Source: Rhinopomastus cyanomelas (taxonomy: Eukaryota > Chordata > Aves > Bucerotiformes > Rhinopomastidae). From it: a DNA stretch of 64,000 nt. The stretch lies in NCBI GenBank assembly GCA_013400115.1, contig VXBP01000328.1, forward strand, positions 248,001-312,000, given 5' to 3'. The translations under genes and the position numbers were made by a program. The notes beneath the pieces were generated by a model, which had not been told where the DNA came from, did no database searches, and saw only the letters and a list, made by a program, of their open reading frames with translations. This document shows positions 14,301 through 25,308 of this stretch, in pieces (the first letter of the stretch is position 1; each line of letters begins with the position of its first letter).

Positions 14301-17300
14301 GGGTGCAGGAAAGGAGGTAAGAAAACTACAGCAGTGCTCTAGTAAGGGAACGGTTAGAGAATGAGCTGACTGCAAGTCATTGTAGTTTTGACCTTGCTGG
14401 ATAAAAACCACTTGCAGTTGGCAGCTGGGTCACTGTGTCTAACTGCCGCTTCGCGTGACCTGGGAAAAGTACAACCACCTCCAAAGTCTGTACTAGCAGA
14501 ATTCAGAGGATACAAACACCAAACTGAGAAGCCTCAGAGGGAAAAAGCTGGACTGAGCAAGGCTTAGCCACTGAATTACCAAAACCTACAAACCTGAAAG
14601 TCTGCTTAAAAATACTAGATGTCACAGTTGTCAAAGCACAGCACTCGTCAGATCTGTGTCCACCAATGTCACGTTTATTTTTGTCCCTCCAGACTAGGTG
14701 TTCCCCCTGTATTTGTGCCTCTTGTAGCACTTTTAAAAAGAAAACACAGATACTGACAGGGCAGAGTAGCAGAAGGTGCGTTAGATCATCTCTTTCAGAG
14801 AGCAGCCTCGGTGCATCATGGAGTTAATAAACCATTCCAGGTCAACAGGAAGAGCAAAGCATAGATTGAGAAATACTTTTCCAAACCTTTTTAAATAAAG
14901 GTTTCTACTGGACTAAGAACAGACAATATTCCGTAGATTTTAAGAATAATTTAGTGAGCCTTGTTTGGTAAACTAAAAGGGAAAAAAATACTTCAACAAC
15001 TTCATCTAATGGGTGACTAAGCCCTTAGACACGCAACGAGCCAGCCGGTGGTCAGAGCCGCTTGAGCGCTCAGTCCATCTGGCCGTGTCATTCAAGCCGC
15101 TGGGCAGTGCAGCACATACATCCCGACAGCAGGTCTTCCCAAGCTTCTCAAGAAAACTCTGGGGTCTCTCTGGTTACTGAGCCACACAGAGCAACAAGTG
15201 AGACTGGGGAGACACCAGTGTCCCAGCACTTGCCTATGACTGGGGTTGACTGCTGCCAACAATGCGAGAAGCAAACTCAACGTAGAAAGCAGAGACAAAA
15301 TGTAATAAACACTTCCTAAATGTTGGAAAATGAAGACTGGGTGATTCCAGTTTAGCTGTGTCATCTCTACTGTGTGTACTGTCACACAAAATACTTCCAG
15401 CATTCTTCTTGCAACCAACACACTTCTTCAAAACAAAATGTTCACTGTGTTATATTACCAAGAGTTCAAATTTTAGGTAGAAGCAAAGTTGAACTTCTTG
15501 CTGAAGGCAAAAGATTGCTCCCAAAGGGTGGTTGTTCCCAGGAAACATAACTTACAAATAATTTGCTTTATTTCTTAGTGACTTTCAGCTTCTCATGAGC
15601 AACCCCGCGCATGAGGTAGGGCCACAGTTCAGCCCTTCCAGGTCCTGTACTCAACCTAGCTCCACCAACACTTGGTGCTTCCAGAGTCCTTCAGGAAAAG
15701 CCATGGCCAACATACAAAGACAACAGGATGGCTACAGCTCCAGGTTTAGCAAACACATCTTAGTCACCATCTTCTATTTTGGAAAGGTCAGTGTGCCCGG
15801 TGTCCAAAAATCAGACATGAGTCCTCATTTCTCTCACCACCTCCTTAAGTCAGGAGGCCTTCTCTCTCCTTCCCTCTTCTTCCAGTTGGTCTTTCTTACT
15901 CCTAAGCCCAAGCTTGGGATGGCAGGGCACAGGCAACATGAGCTGGACTAGGCACCCGCATAGACAAGCCCTTGTTTAAAGGTTTTGGCCAGAACTCTGA
16001 CTCAAAGTAGATGGCCCAGACCACCCTTGGTCAATCTTCATTGTGTTCAGCACAGGTCCTTTGCCTTCCCTATATATAAAAGAAAGCAGGGCAGATGACC
16101 ACGGGATGCATCTACAAAGTCCTTGTAAGAGCAGCCAATGAACAAATCCTTTGGCCTAAAACACCAGAAGTTATACTCTTGCAATAACACAAAGTACCCT
16201 TCTTGCAGCCACGGTGATCACAAGATATGAGCAATTCAAGAGTTTGTACAGAGACCACTTTGTTAGATCAACAGAACCACTGGCTGGGGAAACACAAGCA
16301 AAAGCTTCTTCATTAGGTCTCCAGGTGCTCCCTTCCCAGCACTGCTCTGACCACCACCCAGCTCCAAAACTCACCAGTTTTGGTTGGGTGTTTCTCCCAC
16401 AAGACAGAAGCAGGGGCAGGCTGATCAGCCTTAGCAACGTGGAGATTATTCACAGGTCACTGGTTGCATAAACCAAGACAAATGCTGCTATTGTGGAACA
16501 ATGGAGATCTCTTAGGAACTAATCATTTAATCATAAAAACATTAATTGCTTCTTTTCTGCTACCTTTTGCAGAAGCCCACTTCTTAGAGCCAGGTCTACT
16601 TAAATTTGATTAGTTTTGGGGATATGGGGGTAAGGGGGCAGGAAATAATGAACCATCACTTCCAGTGCAGTTTTCCTGTATCATATGATGGGAACATACT
16701 AAATCAAGCCGCCACATCTGAATTCCTCCCCTTCCATGACACAGAGGTTTTAACATCATTGTGATGTTATGGTACAGCCCCCATGCTAAATTCTAGTTAA
16801 CTCACTACTAGCCACATAATCAAAGAAAATCTGAGTAAACTGGCAAAAATACATCCTAGTGAGGCACAGACAGTGGGATCCCCTTTTCCTGCAACCTGTA
16901 ATTAATCCTACTACTTGTTGCTTGTGTGTTACTTTCTTACCCTTTCCAAATCATGTAAATTCACTAAACTACAGTTCTGGGGATCATCCTTGGGTTTATG
17001 CTGCACAAAACACTGTGAAGTACAAAGTTCTAACTGGAAATCCTCAACAGAGTGAAAATACAAAGAATCAAGATCTGACTATTTGGCAGGAAGCTACAGA
17101 AACTTCATTCAGGTCTTCAATGGTCCAGGGAGAGGACATTAAAAAATAAACAGATGTAAAGAAGTTAAGACAACAGTTACTGTGCAAGGAACAGTCTCCA
17201 AGGGACAAGGCCAAGGTGGAGACTGCAGCATGAGAAACCTCACAGCTAGGTATCGGGGACAACACTGGCCTGAAAACAGTGCGGAGGTTGCGACTGAGTA

Positions 17301-18734
17301 TCATCGTAGTAAGGATGGAGGAATAGTTGTCTGGGTGTACGTGGAGAAAGGCAGATGGGGAAGAGATGTGTATCTATGCATCCAAGAAGCATCAGCTCTT
17401 AGAAAAAGAGAAGTAAAAATAAAAGTGACTATTGAAGAATTGAGAAAATAAGAACAAGAAATCCCCAAGACTTTTGGTTTTGTTCTGTTTCACAAAAGGT
17501 CAAAGCCAAAAGTATTGTGAAACAAGAACTAAATGAGAACTTGAAGCAGCGAGCTGGTCGGAGTTCGCTCAGTGCAGGGGACCATGCAGGGGAGCCCTTC
17601 CCAGACACAGCCTGAGCACACAGTACAGGAGCCTCCTTTTCCAGTAACCTCACAGCTGAGAAGCACCCTGTTATCTGTGTTATGATTGTCTGCCTTCTCT
17701 CTAGAGGTCCTGCACTGACTACCGAGCTGTTCCTACCTGTTTAAGCAGCACTGCCAGAGGCTTAAGGCTGTGATTATCAGCAACTGCAGCTAGGTGAGCT
17801 GTCTGCACCCAGGGAACAGCTGTTTATGTTCTGAACCAAATTGCAATAAACACTTATTTTCACAAGTTCACAGGAGAGTTTTTCTTAGGTGGCACTGACA
17901 TCAGATGAAAAAACTATAGGATTTGGCAAGGTCAAGGGCTCTGCTTCTGCTCTTCTGCATCACCTGAGAGGAAGCTGCTCCCTTTTTTGTTGTTTTGATT
18001 TCCCTGTTGGCAAGGCAGGAATGCTGATAAAGGCCTCTTCTGCAAGGCATTTTTTTGAATTAGAAAACACAGCCACTGTTGTCCAGGCACAAACAACAGC
18101 CCCTGTTCTGAAGCAAATGGAGTGAGGCCAAATACTTGGATGTATAAGCCAAGCAGAGCTGCACCGAGGGTGTGCAGCCTGGCAGAAAGTACGTCGTGGG
18201 CTCAGCGATACCCAGCAGCACCAGCACTGGGGTGGGGGGAAGCACAAACACTCCCCCAAATTCTCTCTCTCTCCTAGCACCAGCCAAAGCAACACTCTGC
18301 ACGCTTAACGTTTCACTGCACAAGCAGCTAAGCACTAGCTGTGCTTGAAGTTCCAGACAACAAGGAAAAATAATTATGAGAAGTAACTGGGATGCTGGAA
18401 GATCTTCTCTTATTCACAGCTTGTTGTATTTGCCTCTGCAGTTTTTCCTCAGGTCTCTGCCCAGATGTGAACCGAAACTAGTTAAGTAACAGTGCAGTTC
18501 ACCCTTGATGATGCAGAGTTTCTAATGAGGGACTTCCCAAGAAAATGCTACTCAGACTTTGAGTAATAATTATTCATACATGCTATAAATAAACACAGGT
18601 CCTAACACTTTTAATTAGTTTCCACAAAGAAGTTACGTTTCCTTTAAATATTTATGTTGTAAGAAGTAACCACACATTTCTTTCAGTGATGGAGAAGTTG
18701 AAGAGTGGCTTTAGGAAGCACTTGCTGGAGATCT

Positions 18735-18783
18735 CTTTCAGACTCTAACTTACTGGAGACTCTACTCCAGTAGTGTCTGAAAG
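18735..18783. repeat. Imperfect inverted repeat (hairpin)
   Basis: CTTTCAGAC and TACTGGAG in the left arm pair with CTCCAGTA and GTCTGAAAG in the right arm. There are a few unpaired bases between the two blocks and a 6-base loop at 18759-18764. The total stem is about 17 bp, too short for a typical microRNA precursor. Confidence 0.75.
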
Positions 18784-20096
18784 AAGAAACTTCTTTTAGA
18801 CTTGGTAAAAATATTATGAAGGGTCAAAAGCATTAATTTACTTGCTTTATGTTGCTCAGACACAAAGTGTTTCACATGGGGTCTGTGCACATTCAGTCAC
18901 ACACACACCAAATCTCTACCTGCCCCACGTAAGCTACTTAATTATTTGCTGGCACCGCCACAGCGCACAGGAGCGCTCAGTCACCATCAACCAGCATCTT
19001 GTACAAACAGCACTACACAAAGAGCTAACAAGGCAACTTACGTCTGAAAGAACCTATCACAGCAGATGGAAAACACACATAACATAAAGAGAGACTACAC
19101 TGCCCCGAGAGACAGCAGCATCTTTGGCTGTGAAGCTAAACAGGTTTGTCTTTTTCCAATAACTGTAACAAAAACCCAACCAACTCCCACCATAGATCTC
19201 CCCTTCCCCCTGAAGAAAGAAGAAATAAGAAGGAGAAACATTTTTCTCATACTAAAGTTAATTGTTTTAATGAGACAAGACCAAGAGAGAGAAGCTTCCA
19301 CTTGAAACAGCATTGTAACTGGTGGTCTTCCCTTCATCCCCAGGCACTGCTCTACTACTGAACCTTCCCCTTCATTTGCTCTGTGCCAAGCTGGGTTTAT
19401 GAAACACTGCAATAGAAGTGTTGCAGCAGAAGACATCTGAAGATCATCTTCACCTACCAATTTACCCCCTGTGCTGGCAAGATGATGTTCTCAAGGGAAA
19501 GAATGGAAGACAAAGACAGATGGAAAAAACCAAGCCTACAAAACTCGTTGTGCTGAGAGCAACCTGTCAAGGAGCAAGCCAGAGAAACTTCTGTGGGGCA
19601 GAAAAAGCCCCGCAAGAGAAAAGCAAGCAAGGTAAGCAGATTCAGTGAGCCACCTGCTGTAAAAGCTTGTGAGATGACTCACCCAGCTCTCCTCTCTTCA
19701 GCTTAGCTCCACACTGGATCAGAGGGAAGTGCTGCACATCAGGAAAAAAGGGTGGAGTTGACAGAACATTTCCTGGGCAATCACTGGAGCAATAAGCAGC
19801 CTGTTTGTCCAGCCAGTGCAAATTACAGGGACATCAACACTGCTTCAACACACACAGCACAGAAGAACACTCAGAGCTGCTCCATCAGCCTGAGGCTGCC
19901 AGGGTGTAAGAGGCTGGTTATAATCTGTCCCAGTGACAGCAATCACTGGAGTAGGTGGCATCCACCAGGAACACTGTAGAGGTTCATATGTGCCACTGAA
20001 ACAGCCCTAAAAATGGGACACCAACTCCCTGCCAGTCTTTCAACTTAGAGTACAGTTCATTAAGACCGTTTGAAAAGGCCCAGGAGGGTAACAATT

Positions 20097-20168
20097 ACAG
20101 AATCATAGAATTACAGAATCATCAAGGTTATAAAGTACCTCCAAACCATCAAGTCCAACCTTATCACG
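20097..20168 (-). mobile_element. CR1 LINE 3' end fragment, diverged
   Basis: The tail ACAGAATCATAGAATTACAG followed by AATCATCAAGG and CCATCAAGTCCAACC is a reversed CR1 3' end of an older type. Confidence 0.82.
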
Positions 20169-22186
20169 AAAAAAGATGGAGGAGCACAGAGCTAAAGCTT
20201 TGGGAAGGTGAAGCAGATGTGCTGTCACACACAACAAATCTGAACTAGTGACTTCTAAAGTGGGAAGAAGAGACAGTGAAGGAGATGTATGAAGACACAG
20301 CAGCCAGTTCATTTTACCAACAGACAAAAAATTCTCCAAGATGAAAGAGCAGTTACAGGGCGCAAGGGATGAGGAGCCTCATGGCACCACTGAGTTCTGG
20401 GGGGCAGAAGCTGAATGTGAAAGGATAAGGAAAGTTCTCACAAGTAAGGATATATATGAAAACTTCTTTCAAAGCCAGAAAATGTGGGCAAGAGGCAGAA
20501 CCTGAAAGCTCCTAGTCTCTCTCTCCACTGCGTAAAAGACTGAAGTATCTTCCAGAGATGTAACCCCGCTTATTCCACAGGAAGGGCCAAAGGCACATGT
20601 ACAACAAAGAGAGGGACTGAAGCCAGAGCAGAGATTAAGCAGAAACTCACCTTGACATCAGCTCCTAGCCAGTTGCTGACGCCTGCCCTAGAAATCCTCT
20701 CCACAGGGTTCCTTCCAGGCCAGACTGTCTCAGGCTTCCCTGCCACCTTGCTCCCCTCTGAAGAAAACTCCCAATGCCCCATCGCCTTCCCTCGCCAATA
20801 CCTTCACATCCTGTGCTATTCATCTTTCTCATCTTCTTTTCATCCTCATAGCAGAGCTATTACCTGCAACACTCCTAATCACAGTTAATTGGTGCATGCT
20901 GTATGGAACAGATCCATAATCTTAAAAGCATCTCCTAAACAAACTACAGCAGAAGAGATTTATTTCCCAGTCTGCTCAAGGCATCTGGGCAAGAGCACAG
21001 CAGCAGACATGTCACCAAGCAGCCTTTTTTTTTTTCCCCTACTCCCTGAGTCACATCCCTGTACCCATCAAAGATTGATTTCACACCTATCTGGGATGAA
21101 TGAGCTATCCTAAACGTTCATGACATGCTAAAGAAGAAAAAAAAACAGCAAAGCAGCAAGAGGAAGGGATGACTCACGGAATATTTGCTAATCTATAGCT
21201 GATCTTCACAAGTACTTACATTTGTATCGGGTTTCAGAACCAAACACGCTGATTTCCAACACTTATCTGGAACTTACAGCACCCAACACTCTATCAGTAG
21301 GGGCTACCACAGCTGCTGGAAGGGCAAGAACCACTTCTCCAGGAGACACAAAATACCAAGTTACCCAAATCACTCAGAAATAAAAGAAAAACTGAAACTT
21401 CCTTAAGCAATTACATACTCATCCATTTAATGAAACAAAGTGCCTTTAATTAATTGTAACCCCTACTATCCTCTAAGTGTGAAAGCCAGTGCAGACTCCA
21501 CAACAAGGAGGTTTTCAATGTCTTTTCAACCACCAAAACTACTCTTCCCATCCTCAAAGGTATTTGGCAGAGGACAGGGCAACGCCTATACCATAGCTGA
21601 ACAGATAAACCATCTCCCTTGGCTGTCTGAATCACAGTTTAAATTAAGCTCAAGAATATGGAAAATTCCAAGCTGTCTCCCTATATTCCTACTCCCTGTT
21701 TTAAGGGGGAAGTCCTACAGAACTTCAGGAACTGGTTTCACTCCCAGGTAGGGACAAGTAAACAACCCAAGAGCAGGTGCAGGCTCCTGTCCTGGCTGGT
21801 TTATTTTCCCAACACCAGTTTGTAAAATGACTTGAGGAGGAGAATTCGGGCCAGAGAGGTGGATTTGCACCTTGGCAGTTGAGGAGCAGGACTGGTAAAA
21901 CTCACAGATGGATTTGGAGTGGTAAGTTTAGGGAATCTTGTAAATACCCCAGCACAGATTTCCATCAACGTCATCATCTTTCACAATAGCCATTTTCAAA
22001 TGTGTTAAAAAAAATTACAAAACCCAATTAGAAGGGAAAATTACTCCTGGTTATTCCCAAGCCACAAGCACTCCAGCAGACCCTCTTGCCTCAGTTCTCC
22101 CAGCACATCCAACTCTGCCAATCCCATAGCACCAACGCAACAGCAGTGATGTTTACAGAACGCCAGCGCATGCAAAGGATGCTCCA
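20169..22186. other. Intronic DNA, no gene recognised
   Basis: Unique, CpG-poor sequence with a poly-T run near 21026. No exon or repeat family was recognised. Confidence 0.55.
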
Positions 22187-22250
22187 TCACAGAACTACAG
22201 AACATTAGGAATTGGAAGTAACCTCGAAAGATCATCTAGTTCAATCCCCC
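22187..22250 (-). mobile_element. CR1 LINE 3' end fragment
   Basis: ACATTAGGAATTGGAAGTAA followed by CCTCGAAAGATCATCTAGTT is a short, lightly mutated copy of the main CR1 subfamily, truncated after about 65 bp. Confidence 0.9.
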
Positions 22251-24570
22251 TCTATGCACATTACTCAATGTATTTTTGCAGAAACACTGACTTTTTCTTT
22301 CAGTCATCCAATTATTTAGGACCGCACTGGTTCATCCACAAGAAAAAAACCCCATCTAACAACATAACCTAAAACACTGTCAAAAATACAACAACAGCAC
22401 CTATTTAAATTTTACCCTATGATAGATTACCTCTATGATAATGACATCAAGGCAGACAGCAGCGCTTGCACCTCCACTGCCATCTGCGAAGGGACCCAGA
22501 AGGGACAGCAGGTCAACTCAATGTAGCGTCTCTAAAGACCACCCAAATCAGTTTGTTTTGGTTTGGGAGGGGTTTCTCCCCTTTTACAGCTTGACTTTAG
22601 CAGACCCGAAGTCTTTTTGCTCCTTTTCACTCTTTTCTTTTCTCCAGGCCATATTATTATTGGATGCGGGCACTTAACGTCTATTGACAACAAAAGTAAT
22701 TCAAGCACTCAACCCCCTTAAACACCGCGTTTCTTTTCAGTGTGCTGTTCCCATTGTGTTTCTTTTATGTTCACCTTCAATGCCTGCTAATATGCCAAGC
22801 CCAGGTCTTTGTTGTTTTTAAATGAAGCAAATCTCCTGACATCGCTGGCAACAGAAGCATCGCTTGAACACAGAGCAACCAACAGTTACACTTCACAGCG
22901 TAGGGCAACGAAGGAGACAATCCTCATTAACCATGGATAATAACCACAGCTTCACACCCTATAAAAGTTCTGCTGCTTTGCAAATGGAGAGCCGGCAATC
23001 CTCAATTAACTCCTCTTTTCTTTAAAGACAATTTTGTGAGCTAGCTGGGAGCCAAAGTCTGTTTGCCTAACTCTTGAGAGAGGGAAACCTCTGGTAATTC
23101 AGACTTCATTCAAACAAGTAAACTCTCCACCTGACTTCAGGTGCTTTTAGGGACGGAGTCATTCTGCACCTTAGGCAGAGCCACTCTCCCTTCCTCCCCA
23201 CCAGGAAAGCTCCGCGCTGCATAACGGGCTGGAAAAGAGGTGGATGACTAACAAGCACGAATCCAACAACTGAAAATAAGCAGATTGATCTGTTATTCCC
23301 ATTCTTGCCAGCAAGTGTTGCTGTTTACCAAGGGAAAGCAAGCAAAAACCAAAAAATTAACAAAAGGCATCGCTGAATTTGTGTTTGTACCCAGATCCTT
23401 CCATACAGAGCTGTGATTCATCTGTTCAAGCTCGGTGTGGCTTCAGAAGAGCATTGCCTTGGAGAGCTGCTGAAAGCAGAAAGCTTGCAGAGTAATTTCT
23501 GCACAAAAACCCAACAAACCCTTGAACATGCATACGATGTTCTGCAGTCTTGATAAGCATATTGCAAATGCCCGGAGAGAAAATTTGTGTGGGGAGATAA
23601 CTGCAGAAGCTATTCTTAGTAACACAGTTCTGCATCTGTTAAACTAACTCTGCTGGCACTGTGCTGGCAATTTATATTCACCAACACGTGCTCCAAATGT
23701 TGTGAAAAAAGATACTATTTTAAATTCCATTTTATGTAACCTGAAACATCTCTGTGAGCTCACTGGAAGCATGTTCATTGCTTATGGAGGGGGAGCAGAG
23801 CCTGGAGCTGTGGTCCCCAGCACCAACAACAGCCAGGGGTGCGTGGGCCCTGCAAGAGAAAAGCACAGCAAAAGGCAGAGTGAAGCCTGATCCCACACAA
23901 ACAGGTTACACAGAGTCACAGGCCCAAAGGTGGCTCTAAAAGTGCACGAACCCACTGCCACTCGGCTGGAGGAGCTGATCTTCTGCGAAAGATTTAGGCA
24001 AATCCTTACTGTTCAGTGTGTCATGGAGCTGCATTTCCTGACCCCTTTGTGCAGGGAACGCAAGGCTCACAGGACATGCAAGAAAACCATCAAGTGACCT
24101 GCAGATGAAAAGAACACATGTGTGGGGCTGAATGAGACAGGAAGCTTGGTGCTTCATTCTGTCTGCAGACCAAAGTCCACATTTCCCATTGTATTAGGCT
24201 ATTTGACTGAATAAACCTCGATACTTCTTTTAACTGTCCTATTTCAATCTCAAGAATAACTGTTATTAGGGGAAAGTTCATTACAGACTTTTTAGCATCA
24301 GCCTTTTTTTCTTTCCTGTAAGTCCTCCCATAGCATTTTATTTTTGGATACTATGAGAAACCGGGCAGGAGGTCTCTCCTTCTCTGATGCATCTTCAGTG
24401 CCATCAGTCAGACTGAGCAGAAACCATAGCAAAGCACACTTTCTCATGTAACTTCTGAAATAGCAAACATGGAAAACTTCATTTCCAAATCTTCAACTGA
24501 AACATCACCTCACCCAAAGGCTGAAAATAGTCTCAGTGTTTGACATCACCTCAAAGACATCTATGATTGA
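22251..24570. other. Intronic DNA, no gene recognised
   Basis: Unique sequence. A CACGTG E-box is at 23685-23690. The stretch near 22920-23060 has clustered octamer-like (CTTTGCAAAT), RUNX-like (AACCACAG) and AT-rich motifs, but nothing that proves an enhancer. Confidence 0.5.
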
Positions 24571-24950
24571 GCTCCTGGAACATGTCCAGAGGAGAGCAAC
24601 TGAAGTGATCAGAGGGCTGGAGCACCTCCCCTATAGGGACAGGCTGAGCAAGTTGGGGTTGCTCAGTCTGGAGAAGAGGAGGCTCCCAAGTGTCCTTCTA
24701 GCAGCTTTGCAATAGCTGAAGTGGGCTATAAGAAAGCTGGGGTAGGGCTTTTGACACGGGTGCATAGTGAGAGGACAAGGGGAGAAGGAAGAGGGGAGAT
24801 TGAGGTTGGACACGAGGAAATAATTCTTTGCTTTGAGGGTGGTGAGATGCTGGAACAGGTTGCCCAAGGCAGTTGTGGCTGCCCCATCCCTGGAAGTGTT
24901 CAAGGCCAGGCTGGATGGGGCCCTGAGTGGCCTGATCTAGAGAAGGTGTC
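24571..24950 (+). mobile_element. CR1 LINE, older host copy (left part, interrupted)
   Basis: Plus-strand CR1 sequence from the ORF2 C-terminal region (GAGCTCCTGGAACATGTCCA...) through GGACAAGGGGAGAAGGAAGA to GGCCAGGCTGGATGGGGCCC. It breaks off after AGAAGGTGTC. The expected continuation (CCCTGCC... and the 3' tail) resumes at 25221, so a later insertion split this element. Confidence 0.9.
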
Positions 24951-25220
24951 ACAGAATCACAGAACAGAATCAAAGAACATTAGGGATTGGAAGGGACCTC
25001 GACAGACCATCTAGTCCAATCTCCCTGCCAGAGCAGGACCACTTAGACCAAGTCACACAGGAACATATCCCAGCAGGCTGCAGGATAGAAGCCAGAGAGT
25101 AGTGGTCAATGGCACAGAGTCTAGGTGGAGCCCCCCCATCTAGTAGAGTCTCACATGGGTCAGTGTTAGGACCAGTATTATTCAATCTATTCATTAATGA
25201 GTTGGATGAAGGATTAGAGT
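24951..25220 (-). mobile_element. CR1 LINE insertion with 5' inversion, nested in older CR1
   Basis: The left part (24951-25074) is a minus-strand CR1 3' end of the main subfamily (ACATTAGGGATTGGAAGGGA...). The right part (about 25081-25220) is plus-strand CR1 reverse-transcriptase sequence, which translates as GSVLGPVLFNLFINELDEGL with one frame break. GTGTC at 24946-24950 and again at 25221-25225 can serve as a short target duplication. A sense 3' end joined to an inverted upstream segment is the structure expected from twin priming. Confidence 0.75.
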
Positions 25221-25308
25221 GTGTCCCTGCCTACGCAGAGGGGTAGACATTAGATGATCTTTAAAGTCCCTGCCAATCCTGGCCATTCTATGATTCATTC
25301 TATGATGA
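25221..25308 (+). mobile_element. CR1 LINE, older host copy (right part, 3' tail)
   Basis: GTGTCCCTGCC, then TAGATGATCTTTAAAGTCCC, then CCATTCTATGATTCATTCTA is the plus-strand CR1 3' UTR and tail. It continues the element that stops at 24950. Confidence 0.85.

Larger units (their letters stand above)
10603..20096. other. Intronic DNA, no gene recognised
   Basis: Long unique stretch without recognisable exon or CR1. It contains a 10-base G run at 11301-11310, a 12-bp AC run at 13549-13560, a small CpG-rich patch at about 15030-15110 and an imperfect hairpin at 18735-18783. Open frames are short and not protein-like. Confidence 0.6.

Noticed and set aside
22920..23060. Possible enhancer with octamer-like and RUNX-like motifs
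   Set aside because: Motifs this short are expected by chance in AT-rich DNA. No independent support is visible without conservation data.
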